64,000 nt of DNA. Origin: Desulfobulbaceae bacterium. Its GTDB lineage: Bacteria > Bacteroidota > Ignavibacteria > Kapaibacteriales > UBA2268. The translations under genes and the position numbers were made by a program. The stretch covers positions 62,001 through 126,000 of the forward strand of contig JAGXRP010000077.1 in the NCBI GenBank assembly GCA_018335795.1, given 5' to 3'. The notes below the pieces were generated by a model. That model searched no databases and was not told where the DNA came from. It was given only the letters and a program-made list of their open reading frames with translations. Below are positions 9,915 through 19,225 of the stretch, in pieces (within the stretch, counting starts at the first letter, position 1; each line of letters opens with the position of its first letter).

Positions 9915-10268
9915 ATGAGAATATTAATCTCAATTTTAAATATAGTTTTGATTAGCCTTTATTTTGTTAATTTGATTATAAACCATGAATTTGGTTTTAA
10001 TTTTTATTTTGCGGTAATTATAATAATTGCTGCCTTTTTAACTGTTTTTAATTTCTTTGAATTAAATAATAATGGAAATAAAATTCCATTACGGGATAGA
10101 AATTTTTTTAAATTGATAAATTATTTTTCGTATATATCAATTGTTATATGTATAATATTGTATTTTTCACTCGAAAATATAGACCAAAAATATAGTATCG
10201 TATTTTATATTTATTCTGTTAATATATTAATGTTTGGGTATTTCGGAATCAAAAATATTAAGAACTAA
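9915..10268 (+). CDS. small hypothetical membrane protein in very AT-rich DNA
   Basis: I do not recognise this 117-residue protein. It contains hydrophobic segments at about 3-22, 28-48, 69-87 and 95-113, so three or four TM helices are likely. It is rich in Ile, Phe, Asn and Tyr. Codon use is visibly more AT-biased than the neighbouring genes. It stands alone between a terminator and a hairpin. Whether it is expressed is uncertain, but the alternation of hydrophobic helices with polar loops argues for a real coding region. Horizontal origin is possible. Confidence 0.55.
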   Translation: MRILISILNIVLISLYFVNLIINHEFGFNFYFAVIIIIAAFLTVFNFFELNNNGNKIPLRDRNFFKLINYFSYISIVICIILYFSLENIDQKYSIVFYIYSVNILMFGYFGIKNIKN

Positions 10269-10349
10269 CTAAAATTTTAGAAAGATTTCTATTCTTATTT
10301 CTTAGATGGACTCCACCTGCGAGGTTTGGGACATCTGAAACATAATAAA

Positions 10350-10382
10350 ATTCATCCGATGACTCGAAGTCATCGGATGAAT
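10350..10382. repeat. perfect 15-bp inverted repeat (ATTCATCCGATGACT hairpin)
   Basis: ATTCATCCGATGACT (10350-10364) is followed by a 3-nt loop CGA and its exact reverse complement (10368-10382). It lies between two convergent genes. It has no T-tract, so it is not a classical terminator. The same arms recur at 29736-29750 and 29801-29815, marking a dispersed repeat. Confidence 0.75.
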
Positions 10383-10414
10383 CAATTATACATCCCTGAA
10401 TACTAATTCTCTTC

Positions 10415-12298
10415 TTACCTGTTGATTATGAGTTTTCCGGTGTGGCTGATTTTTCCATTTGAAACTTTGACCAAATAGGCGCCATTCGGAAGACTTGAAG
10501 TATTCACAGATAATTGATTTGTTTCTCCATCAATGAAGTAGGAAGTATTCAATGATACTTTCATGCCTCTGTAATCGTAAAATACGACATCATAATTGCC
10601 GCTCATTGCCGAATTTACTGTTATATTTACTAATTCGGATGCTGGATTTGGTGAAAAAGATATGTCTGTCTGAATAATTTCAGGTACATCATCTCCAACG
10701 AATGCAACAATATTTTCACATGCAACTAATTCCCCTGTAATATTTTGCAAAGCCGAAACGTACAAACTCAGTACTTTGACATCTGACATTTCAGGAAATG
10801 CACTAACATCGGAAATGGGTATTTCCAAGAAATCTGTTAAAATGGCGGCAACGAATACAGTAGTGGTCAGCGAATAATACTGCTCGTTGTCAAGAGGAAT
10901 ATCATTAATAGATATATCCACAGCACTTAGGTCGCTTGCATATAATATTTTCATTCCTGATACTTGAGGATAAAATTCATCGTCTCCGGCGCCCCATGAC
11001 ATCATCATGGTGTACATAATTCCTATTTGCAAATCCGAACCTTTGATATTGAATTTGACCATATTATATCCGACTCCATCATAAGCATTTACACCATAAC
11101 CAAGCATACGTATTATGTCGTTACCAACAATAGGTCCCTGATAGAGTGGTTGGGCGGATAATCCAGCAGTTGTAAAACCAATATCGGTGTCTCCCCATTC
11201 TTTAAATGCTGCAGAGATAAGACATCCCACTTCAGTAGATAATTCACTAGCTGCCAATACTTCAGGTACTTTCTCAGTCAATGTCTTTGAACTATATGCT
11301 ATTTGAGTGTCAAACATCATTTTCACTTCGGCAGGAAGTTCGCTAATTATGTTATCTAAACTTGCCGCTGTTGTAGGCTCTTCAGGAATTTCCGGAATCA
11401 AATCAATAATTTGGTTGGCGATTTCTGTTACTTTACCATCATTAACAACTATCTTCACTCCACCAATACTTTCATAAAAGGCTCCGGCTTGAACTATGTA
11501 GGTTGAATGTTCTTCATCATAAGGTACAATTATTGGTTCAATAGTTGTCATGTGGTCGTGTCCGCCAACAATTAAATGAATGCCCTTAGTTTGCTCGGCT
11601 ACGAACAAATCACCTGTGTATCCTAAGTGAGAAAGGAAAATTATTACATCGCAGCCTTCGGCTTGGAGTTTTGAAACTTGCTCATTTGCGATAAGAACAT
11701 AATTTTCATCAACTGTAATCTCTGGTCCCGGCAAAGAAGTCATGTTTGCAGATGCAGAAGTCATACCGAAAATACCTACTTTCACACCTTTTACATCCTT
11801 GATAATGTAGTCTTTCACTTCTTGTTTCAACTGTTCACCTTCGCTATACCCTTCGTTAGCAACTAAATTAGCTGATAAGAAATTACAGTTACCAAGATCC
11901 TGATTTGCTGTCATAAGTATTGCCGCAAGATTGACCGTTCCGGCGTCAAATTCATGATTGCCAATGGTAATTGCATCCAAACCAAGACTCTTTAGTGTTG
12001 CTATTTCGGGCATTCCAAAATTTAGATACCACAAAAGGTCTCCAATTGAAAAGTCTCCCGCATGTAAAAGCAAGGTTTCCTCATCTTGCATTTTTGCCAT
12101 TCCAATAACACTCACAGCCCTTGCAATTCCTCCGTGTTTTGATTTAAGGTTCTCATCACGACCTTTGCCGGGCAATAAATTTGAGTGTGAATCATTGATG
12201 TGGAGGATATTGATTTCCACTTCTTCTGAGAAAGAGATACAGAAACTAAATCCCATACAGAAAATAATAAGCAAAATTCGAGTACAAATCGCATTCAT
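10415..12298 (-). CDS. secreted 5'-nucleotidase/metallophosphoesterase with T9SS sorting domain
   Basis: The 627-residue protein starts with a signal peptide (about 1-25). It has the 5'-nucleotidase metal motifs in order: ILHINDSHSN, HAGDFSIGD, TIGNHEFDAG and IVGGHDHMT. The substrate-binding C-domain spans about 330-520. The last 80 residues form a T9SS type-A sorting domain: FSPNPASELVNI, then SLPNGAYLVKVSNG. It should cross the outer membrane by T9SS and hydrolyse nucleotides outside the cell, supplying phosphate or nucleosides; that role is inferred from family. A GGAGG ribosome site lies 7 nt upstream of the ATG. Confidence 0.92.
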   Translation of the reverse strand: MNAICTRILLIIFCMGFSFCISFSEEVEINILHINDSHSNLLPGKGRDENLKSKHGGIARAVSVIGMAKMQDEETLLLHAGDFSIGDLLWYLNFGMPEIATLKSLGLDAITIGNHEFDAGTVNLAAILMTANQDLGNCNFLSANLVANEGYSEGEQLKQEVKDYIIKDVKGVKVGIFGMTSASANMTSLPGPEITVDENYVLIANEQVSKLQAEGCDVIIFLSHLGYTGDLFVAEQTKGIHLIVGGHDHMTTIEPIIVPYDEEHSTYIVQAGAFYESIGGVKIVVNDGKVTEIANQIIDLIPEIPEEPTTAASLDNIISELPAEVKMMFDTQIAYSSKTLTEKVPEVLAASELSTEVGCLISAAFKEWGDTDIGFTTAGLSAQPLYQGPIVGNDIIRMLGYGVNAYDGVGYNMVKFNIKGSDLQIGIMYTMMMSWGAGDDEFYPQVSGMKILYASDLSAVDISINDIPLDNEQYYSLTTTVFVAAILTDFLEIPISDVSAFPEMSDVKVLSLYVSALQNITGELVACENIVAFVGDDVPEIIQTDISFSPNPASELVNITVNSAMSGNYDVVFYDYRGMKVSLNTSYFIDGETNQLSVNTSSLPNGAYLVKVSNGKISHTGKLIINR

Positions 12299-12573
12299 AG
12301 TGCCTCCGAAATAATGTTACTAAATATAGAGAATTCAAAATACTTATTAATCAAGATACGAAATTGAAACGTAAACGTATGAAAAGTTAACAATACAAAC
12401 AAATTATTTAATTTTAACGAAAACTTGTAGTATGGTTGATTGGGTGTGATGAACTGCTATTTGCTGATAGTTTCTCAACAGATTTAGTTGGCATAATTAT
12501 TCCGTATATTTTTAATCAAATAATTATCGCCCTTTTGTCAAAAAAATAAAATGAATTCATATAAACATACAGA
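12299..12573. other. intergenic spacer upstream of the 5'-nucleotidase gene
   Basis: The spacer holds no coding sequence that I can support. It should contain the nucleotidase promoter on the minus strand; a near-match to the -7 box (TATTTTG, one base short of TAnnTTTG) is present but not convincing. Confidence 0.4.
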
Positions 12574-12604
12574 ATAAAAAAAAAGACTGTCAATTATCTG
12601 ACAG
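12574..12604 (-). terminator. terminator of the RND efflux operon
   Basis: On the minus strand, CTGTCA / TGACAG (12587-12604) forms a 6-bp stem with a 6-nt loop, followed by an eight-to-nine-T run. It lies 27 bp after the RND pump stop codon. Confidence 0.75.
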
Positions 12605-12630
12605 CCTCTAAGTTCTTATTAAAATAACGA

Positions 12631-15600
12631 TTAAGCAGGTAATTCTCGTCCAAACATTTTCGCAAACATTAACTTGATCCTATTGAAAAATGCAGCGACT
12701 ATGTAGAAAGCTACAGGGATAACAATTAATGTTAAAAATGTTGAGGCTATAAGCCCACCGATACTCACGATGCCGAGCGGAATTCGCATTTCTTTACCTG
12801 ATGAACCAATTCCGATAGCCATTGGGAGCAATCCAAGAATAATTGCTGTAGTTGACATAATAATAGGCTTAAGTTTTTCCGGTGCAGCTTGGATGAGTGC
12901 ATCTTTCACTTTCATTTTTTGTTCTCGGATTAGTTGATTTGTATTGTCTAATATTAAGATAGCATTATTTACAACAATCCCTATAAGCATGATTACACCC
13001 ATAATTGCAGTCAACCCGAAATAAGTATCTGTATAGTACATTAATATGACCACACCAAGCAATGCTAATGGAACTGTGAGCATGATTAGAACAGGTTGCC
13101 ACAAACTTTCGAGAATTGCAGCCAAAAGCATATATGTCAATAATATAGCCAAGAAAAATGCAAATGCAAGGTCGGTTACCATTTGTATTTGCATTTCAGC
13201 TGTACCACCCCATTTTAATCTATAGCCTGGAGGTAAATCAAGTCCTGCAACTTCTTTGCCATCAACAACACCACCATCAACTATTAAATTGATTTCGTTA
13301 ATTAAATCTCCTGTAGGTACACCTGTGGCAGCATCACCTGTGAATTTTATGGCAGTGAATTTATCTCGACGAAGAACCTTAGTGAAGCCTTTCGTAAATT
13401 CAACTTCTGCTAAATCCGAAAGTCTATATGTCCCCATTCGGGTAATAATCGGAATAGCTGCGATTTTTTCAGGTGTATTTACTGATTCTTCATCCATCGT
13501 AATTACCATGTCATATTCTTCACCCAAGTCCTTGTATTGAGTGGACACAATCCCTTCGATAGCCGCTCTGAGTGTCATCCCGATTTCCTGAACTGAAACG
13601 CCTAATTCAGTAATTTTTTGTCTGTTTGGTTTTACTGTCATTTCAGGCTTTCCGGCACTTGAACTATTGTCAAAATTCACAAGTCCCTTAATATTCTTAG
13701 CTTTTTCGACTATTACAGCTTTAATTTCTTCTAATTTATCTAAATCTTGCCCCAATAAATAAAATTCAATTGGTGCTCCGGGTCCTGCCATATTTTCTAG
13801 TGGCGCTATCTTAATTATAGCGTTAGGGATATTTGCAAGTTCTTCAGTAAACGCTTCAATATAATCAGTTAAGCCAACTTCCCGTTCAGTTACATCTTTC
13901 AGATAAACTTCCATCATCGCAAGATTCGTCCCGATATTCAAATCATCCGTTTTGCCGATATTCGTCAAAATCGCTTCAACGTCGTCGTAAGTCCTTACCC
14001 TGTCTTCAATAGTTTGCATCAATTTTGTGGTAGACGGTAAATCGTACCCTTCGGGTAATTGAACTTGAATTGCTATCTTACCATTATCACCGGTAGGCAT
14101 AAATTCAAAAGATAAATTTGGACCATAAATTTTAAAAACAGTAATAAAAAATATTACAAAAGTAATTGCAATTATACTTAAACTAATCCATTTATTTTTC
14201 AGGCTAAATGTTAATATACGAGTGTAAAGTCTTTCCCACATTTTTTCAAATGCAATAATTTTACGACTTAAAAACCCGATTTTGGGTTTATCAGGCAAAA
14301 TTAATGATGCGAGCATCGGAGTCAATGTAAATGAAATTAACAAAGAAAATATTGTAGCAAAAGTTGCTGTCAGAGCCATTTCCTTCAAAAATTCACCAAC
14401 AATTGAACTAATATTTGCCAATGGAACAAAAACTACAATATTAGTTAAAGTCGAGGCTAAAACAGCAACTGTGACTTGCTTGGTCCCAAAATAAGCGGCA
14501 TCTTTTCGGTTCATTCCTTTATCTTTGTTTCGAAAAATATTTTCCAATACAACAATAGAATTTGCTACCAAAACACCCACCGAAACTGAGATACCCATCA
14601 AGGACATCATATTTAACGAGAACCCTGCTGCTTGCATTAGCAAAAACGTTGACACTACTGAAATCGGCATCGAAAGTCCAACAATTATTGTCGAACGAAT
14701 ATCGTGCAAAAATAATAGTAACACGATTGAAGTAAATATTATCCCCAAAAGAATATTGCCCATTGTGTCATCAACAGTTGATTCGGTAAATTCAGCGGCA
14801 TCGTTAACTACTTTTAATTGAGTACCTTTGGGAATTATAGCTTCCAATTCGGGTAATAATTTATATAAATCTCTTGAGATATTAATTGCATTACCGTCCG
14901 TAGCCTTAATTAATGATAATCTTACTACGTTTTCATCTCTGACTTTTGCAATATTATCAAAATATACAGCACGTTGACGGACTTTCTTCCCTCCGTCAAT
15001 AACATCAGCAATGTGACCGACTTTCTTTTTACCAAATGGAGTTTCTAATTCGGTTTCTTTTATTTGTTCTATGTCATCAAACTCACCTGAAAGTCTGACT
15101 GTATATTCTTGACCTTGTATTTGGAAATATCCGCCGGGCATATCAAAGTTTTGAGCTGCAAAGATTTGGAGCATTTGCGGAAGCGAAAGCATATTCTCGT
15201 AAACAGTTTTATCATCAAAACTTACTTTAATTTCCCTTTGTTGACCGCCGATTATATTAACTTGAGCGACACCGCCGATTTGCGAAAAACGGTCTTTCAG
15301 CGTACGCGATGCATAATCATATAATGCCAGAGGGTCAAGGTCACCGCTAAACACAATGTCAATGACTGGAAACGCCTGTAAATCAACTTTCTGAACAATA
15401 GGTTTATCAACATCTCTTGGTAATAAATTGATTACTTGGTCAACTTTATCTTTAACTTCTTGCGTAGCAATGTCAATGTCTTTATTCAAGTCGAATTCGA
15501 GCATAACAATCGAAACACCATCCAATGAATACGATTCAATTCTTTTAATTTGACTGACTGTGGCTACCACGTCTTCGATACGTTTGCTGATTTGAGTTTC

Positions 15601-15777
15601 GATTTCTTTTGGTCCCGCACCCGGATAAATAGTCGAAATCGTGACAAACGGAATATTAACTTCCGGTACTTGGTTCATATTAAGACTTCGAAATGCAATG
15701 TATCCGAATATCATAAATACGAGCAAGACCATAGTGGTCAAAATGGGACGGTCAATTGAAATTTTAGCTAATATCAT
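12631..15777 (-). CDS. RND efflux transporter, inner-membrane pump (HAE1/AcrB-like)
   Basis: The 1048-residue protein has AcrB-family length and architecture: TM1 (LTTMVLLVFMIFGYIAF), the duplicated porter domains, and TM2-6 and TM8-12 bundles. It would export drugs or other hydrophobic compounds with proton coupling, with the fusion protein and outer-membrane channel encoded upstream. In TM4 the usual aspartate pair is replaced: the segment reads GVLVANSIVVLEN where AcrB has VDDAIVVVEN. TM10 reads GIVVNNAILILDN where AcrB has a Lys. The proton relay is therefore not the AcrB one. It is the last gene of the tetR-tolC-mfp-RND operon. Confidence 0.93.
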   Translation of the reverse strand: MILAKISIDRPILTTMVLLVFMIFGYIAFRSLNMNQVPEVNIPFVTISTIYPGAGPKEIETQISKRIEDVVATVSQIKRIESYSLDGVSIVMLEFDLNKDIDIATQEVKDKVDQVINLLPRDVDKPIVQKVDLQAFPVIDIVFSGDLDPLALYDYASRTLKDRFSQIGGVAQVNIIGGQQREIKVSFDDKTVYENMLSLPQMLQIFAAQNFDMPGGYFQIQGQEYTVRLSGEFDDIEQIKETELETPFGKKKVGHIADVIDGGKKVRQRAVYFDNIAKVRDENVVRLSLIKATDGNAINISRDLYKLLPELEAIIPKGTQLKVVNDAAEFTESTVDDTMGNILLGIIFTSIVLLLFLHDIRSTIIVGLSMPISVVSTFLLMQAAGFSLNMMSLMGISVSVGVLVANSIVVLENIFRNKDKGMNRKDAAYFGTKQVTVAVLASTLTNIVVFVPLANISSIVGEFLKEMALTATFATIFSLLISFTLTPMLASLILPDKPKIGFLSRKIIAFEKMWERLYTRILTFSLKNKWISLSIIAITFVIFFITVFKIYGPNLSFEFMPTGDNGKIAIQVQLPEGYDLPSTTKLMQTIEDRVRTYDDVEAILTNIGKTDDLNIGTNLAMMEVYLKDVTEREVGLTDYIEAFTEELANIPNAIIKIAPLENMAGPGAPIEFYLLGQDLDKLEEIKAVIVEKAKNIKGLVNFDNSSSAGKPEMTVKPNRQKITELGVSVQEIGMTLRAAIEGIVSTQYKDLGEEYDMVITMDEESVNTPEKIAAIPIITRMGTYRLSDLAEVEFTKGFTKVLRRDKFTAIKFTGDAATGVPTGDLINEINLIVDGGVVDGKEVAGLDLPPGYRLKWGGTAEMQIQMVTDLAFAFFLAILLTYMLLAAILESLWQPVLIMLTVPLALLGVVILMYYTDTYFGLTAIMGVIMLIGIVVNNAILILDNTNQLIREQKMKVKDALIQAAPEKLKPIIMSTTAIILGLLPMAIGIGSSGKEMRIPLGIVSIGGLIASTFLTLIVIPVAFYIVAAFFNRIKLMFAKMFGRELPA

Positions 15778-15787
15778 ATTTTGTCCC

Positions 15788-16828
15788 TTATTTATTTAGT
15801 TTAATTTTTATACCGTCTTCCAAAAAAGAAGTGCAGCATGTAATTAAATTATCGCCCGGTTTTAAACCGTCAATAATTTCAATATTTGTACCGCTTGCAA
15901 TACCTGTTTGGACTTGCCTTTTAGAAGCTATGCCATCTTTTTCTAAGTAAACATATTTTTTACCGGCTTCGTCAACTAAAAGTTTGCGATCAATAATAAT
16001 TGCTTTGTCTGTTTCTTTAACTTTAATTTTAACATCTACAGTTACGCCACTCTTGAGAGTTTGTTTCGGGTTATCAATGGTGATTTCGATTGGGAAAGAC
16101 CTTGTCATCGAATTCATTTCCATTCCGATATCGCTAACTACGCCTCTATATTCAATTCCATTCCAAAATGCTTGAACAGGCATCCCTTTTTTGATTTGCA
16201 CTAACTCTCTATCAGTCGCTTGAACTTTTGCAATCATTTTGTTTAATTGTGCAATTGTAAATAATGCTTGGTTATCGCCCATAACATCACCTACACGCAC
16301 TGGGATAGAAATCATAGTACCTGAAATTGGAGCTTTGACTTTCACTAATTTTTCGATAGATTCCATGTTTTGTTTCGAAACTAAATATTGAGCCTGAGTA
16401 TTGTCATATACTTGTTGCGAGATTTCGCCTGCAGCGAGCAATTCTTTCATCCTTTTGTAAGATTTTTCGGCATTATCGAACGCTACTTTTGCTTGTTCAT
16501 ATTGCAAATTTGGATTATTAGTAGGGAATTCCATAAGCAATTGCCCTTCTTTTACATAATCACCAACTTTTGCTCTGATACTCAAAATTTGGTCTTTAAC
16601 CTTTGTATATTCTACAGTTTCAACAATACCTGAAACCGTACTGAAGAATGATAATTCTTTCGAAAAGTCCGAAGGCATTATCGTTGATATTTCTACCGGA
16701 ATCCCTTCTTCGGATTTAATTTGTTCCATACTGCGTGGCGGGACTGGTTTTTCTTTTTGGCATGATACATTCAGCATTGCAAATGCTGTCATAATAGCCA
16801 AGATAATAGTTGTTCTAAAAGTTTTCAT
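15788..16828 (-). CDS. RND efflux periplasmic adaptor (membrane fusion protein), lipoprotein
   Basis: The 346-residue HlyD/AcrA-family adaptor carries a lipobox at MLNVSCQKEK, so it is a lipoprotein. A lipoyl-like half motif (RAKVGDYVKEGQLLMEF) comes first. A helical hairpin follows (about 90-140), then the second lipoyl half (VKAPISGTMISIPVRVGDVM), the beta-barrel and the membrane-proximal domain ending in GLKPGDNLIT. It bridges the RND pump and the TolC-like channel. It lies 13 bp downstream of the channel gene and 10 bp upstream of the pump. Confidence 0.93.
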   Translation of the reverse strand: MKTFRTTIILAIMTAFAMLNVSCQKEKPVPPRSMEQIKSEEGIPVEISTIMPSDFSKELSFFSTVSGIVETVEYTKVKDQILSIRAKVGDYVKEGQLLMEFPTNNPNLQYEQAKVAFDNAEKSYKRMKELLAAGEISQQVYDNTQAQYLVSKQNMESIEKLVKVKAPISGTMISIPVRVGDVMGDNQALFTIAQLNKMIAKVQATDRELVQIKKGMPVQAFWNGIEYRGVVSDIGMEMNSMTRSFPIEITIDNPKQTLKSGVTVDVKIKVKETDKAIIIDRKLLVDEAGKKYVYLEKDGIASKRQVQTGIASGTNIEIIDGLKPGDNLITCCTSFLEDGIKIKLNK

Positions 16829-16841
16829 AAATTTATCCTAA

Positions 16842-18284
16842 TTATTTATTATTATTCATGATTAAATTAATATACTCCTCGCTTAGTTTGCCTGTTAGGT
16901 TCTCGATATCGGCTTTTGCGTTAATAAATGCATAAACTGATTGCAATCTATTGGCACGTGCTTGGCGTAATTGCAATTCGGCACTTAGCAATTCAAGTTG
17001 AGTGCCCGTACCCTCTTTAAATCTTACTTCGGCAATCGAATAACTCTTCTGAGCCAAATCTACGTTTCTTTCCTGCGATGACAATGTGCTCCTGACTTGT
17101 TCCAATTCGTTAAATTTGTCCTTCATTCTCATTGCAACAAAATCTTTGAGATTATTTACTTGCTCGCGTGTTTGCAACATCGAAACGGTTGACTGTTCGA
17201 CTTTTTGGCGAGTTCTGTTGCCATTGAATAAATTAATCGAAAGACTCACGCCAACCATTGATGAATTATAGTGCAAGAAATTGAAATCATCTGATGCTCC
17301 GTTTAATGATACATTTCCAAATGCTACAAGTGAGGGCCAATATTCCGAAACATCTAAATCAATAAATGCCTCGTCAACGTCGGCTTTTTTGCTCAAACCT
17401 TTGACATCTAAGTTGTTTTTGCGGGCTTTTTCAATTAAATTTGGCAAATCATTGCCAATATCATCAATTACTTCCAAATTACCAACAACGTCTATGTCAA
17501 CATCATCTCCAATGCCCAAGACAATTCTAAGTCCTTCCTTTGCATTTTTCAGCGCATTTTCCGATGCAATGACCATTGGGCGAAAATTTTCTAACTGAAC
17601 CTCTGCTTGCATAACGTTATACTCAGATGCTAAACCTTGTTGAAACATTGCTTGGGCAGACTTGACATGGTTTTCGATGTTTTCGAAGCTTGATTGAGCA
17701 ATTAAATTCATCTCTTTTGCGAGCAAAATCCCGTAAAATGCTTTTTGGACATCAAGTATAGTTTTAGCAGCTGTATTTTGTAAATTCACTTCAGCGGCTT
17801 GACGATAAATTTCTGATGCCCCGATACCACGAAACACAGCAGAATTGAACAAAATCTGCGTTACTTGAAGTTTGGCTTCATAATTATTCTTGAGTGTGAA
17901 GCTTTGCAGTGAATTACTCATGTCTCGATATTTTGCATCACCCTCAGAAATTAGTGCCTCATCTACCAACACTTTGTAAGTGTAGTTGTTCAACATAGCC
18001 TCGAAATCGGGAAATGGCATCTTGGGAACGCTCAAGAAGTGCGATAAACTTGCAGAAAAATCAACAGTTGGAAGTGCGTAACCAAATGCCTCTTTCACAG
18101 CAGCATTAGCTTTCGTCAGTTCCATTTTTGCTATTTTAGTCTGCGAATTGTTGTTCAAAGCCTTTAGGATAGCGTCATCCAGCTTCAAGACAACAGTTTC
18201 TCTACTCTGTGCCGGACTGGCGATTGCCGTCAACACGATGAAGCAGAGAATCATTCTTTTGATATTATGTTTTAAAATACTCAT
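16842..18284 (-). CDS. TolC-family outer membrane efflux protein
   Basis: The 480-residue protein starts with a signal peptide ending near PAQSRE. It contains two repeats of the outer-membrane efflux protein fold, with long helices (LDDAILKALNNNSQTKIAKMEL; SYSIAEVRFKEGTGTQLELLSAE). The second is the classic OEP signature in which a Gly-x-Gly turn precedes a Leu-rich helix. It forms the trimeric exit duct of the pump. It sits 10 bp after tetR in the operon. Confidence 0.92.
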   Translation of the reverse strand: MSILKHNIKRMILCFIVLTAIASPAQSRETVVLKLDDAILKALNNNSQTKIAKMELTKANAAVKEAFGYALPTVDFSASLSHFLSVPKMPFPDFEAMLNNYTYKVLVDEALISEGDAKYRDMSNSLQSFTLKNNYEAKLQVTQILFNSAVFRGIGASEIYRQAAEVNLQNTAAKTILDVQKAFYGILLAKEMNLIAQSSFENIENHVKSAQAMFQQGLASEYNVMQAEVQLENFRPMVIASENALKNAKEGLRIVLGIGDDVDIDVVGNLEVIDDIGNDLPNLIEKARKNNLDVKGLSKKADVDEAFIDLDVSEYWPSLVAFGNVSLNGASDDFNFLHYNSSMVGVSLSINLFNGNRTRQKVEQSTVSMLQTREQVNNLKDFVAMRMKDKFNELEQVRSTLSSQERNVDLAQKSYSIAEVRFKEGTGTQLELLSAELQLRQARANRLQSVYAFINAKADIENLTGKLSEEYINLIMNNNK

Positions 18285-18294
18285 TTATAAATCC

Positions 18295-18936
18295 TTAAAT
18301 TTGAATTTCTGTTAATTCTAAATATTTTTTTTGAGCATCCTCTGTTAATACACCCGTTAATAGTAAATTGGAAACGCCGTCAAGAATTTCTTTTATACTC
18401 AAAGATGATTGAGCTATGATTTCAGGTTTCAGAATACTACTCAAAGCATGGTAATGAATCAAAAAAAACAGTTCACTTCTGATACTTGACTTGATTTGAC
18501 CTTTTGCGATACCAATTTTGTAAATTTCAGCAAAACTACTTTTAATAGATTCTTCGAAATCTTGTCTTCTGCATGATAAATCGGGGAAAACAGTTTTAAT
18601 TTCCGAAAATAGTTGATTGCTTACAGTATCAGTATGATTTTTGACGATCGACCAAAGCTTTCTCAGTTCGACTAAGAAATCTGCGTCATCATTATTTATT
18701 ATTGATGACAAAACACTCTCGATTTCATTGGCTAAGATTGTATGGCTTTGTTGAAATAATTCTCTGACTAAATCCTCTTTCGATGAAAATATTTCGTATA
18801 AAGTCCTTTTTGATATTTGTAAATCATTTGTAATATCATCTATTCTTAGATTACGATAACCATATTTGAGAATCCTTTCCTTAGCAGAATCAATTATTCT
18901 TTGTTTTATTTCTAATTTTTCGTTTTCAATACCCAT
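18295..18936 (-). CDS. TetR-family transcriptional regulator of the efflux operon
   Basis: The 213-residue protein has an N-terminal TetR helix-turn-helix (about 10-57): IIDSAKERILKYGYRNLRIDDITNDLQISKRTLYEIFSSKEDLVRE. The C-terminal ligand and dimer domain is helical and unique. It is the first gene of the efflux operon, so it very likely represses its own operon and is released by a pump substrate. That role comes from the family; the ligand is unknown. A candidate operator lies in the spacer before purL. Confidence 0.9.
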   Translation of the reverse strand: MGIENEKLEIKQRIIDSAKERILKYGYRNLRIDDITNDLQISKRTLYEIFSSKEDLVRELFQQSHTILANEIESVLSSIINNDDADFLVELRKLWSIVKNHTDTVSNQLFSEIKTVFPDLSCRRQDFEESIKSSFAEIYKIGIAKGQIKSSIRSELFFLIHYHALSSILKPEIIAQSSLSIKEILDGVSNLLLTGVLTEDAQKKYLELTEIQI

Positions 18937-19118
18937 AAAACTCTTTTCGTTTTGATAGTTTTTTTTTACTTTGATTTATACGTTGAGTTAGGAATTTTGT
19001 TGCAAAAATTTTTCAAAATTATAGAATAAAATGAAGTAGTATATCATAAAATCATATACATGTTTACGTAAAGTCGAAATATTAGTTTCATTGTTGTGAA
19101 AATTCTCTATATAAAAAA

Positions 19119-19136
19119 CTATTGTCGTCACAATAG
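19119..19136. promoter_or_regulatory. candidate operator: 7-bp inverted repeat in the tetR-purL spacer
   Basis: CTATTGT (19119-19125) and ACAATAG (19130-19136) form an 18-bp palindrome with the central CGTC. It lies between the divergent tetR and purL genes. Length and symmetry fit a TetR-type operator. It is about 180 bp from the tetR start, so it could equally belong to purL control. This is a guess from symmetry. Confidence 0.35.
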
Positions 19137-19225
19137 AAATTCAAAAATCATTAGTAATTTTTCCTTATTTTTAAAGATGTTATGTTGACAATAATGAAAA
19201 TATTTTGAAATAATTTGAACAAGAA

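Noticed and set aside
10350-10382. Hairpin as a terminator
   Set aside because: The stem is strong but there is no T-tract on either strand; the same arms recur elsewhere.
19185-19190. TTGACA hexamer upstream of purL
   Set aside because: It lies too close to the start and has no convincing downstream box.
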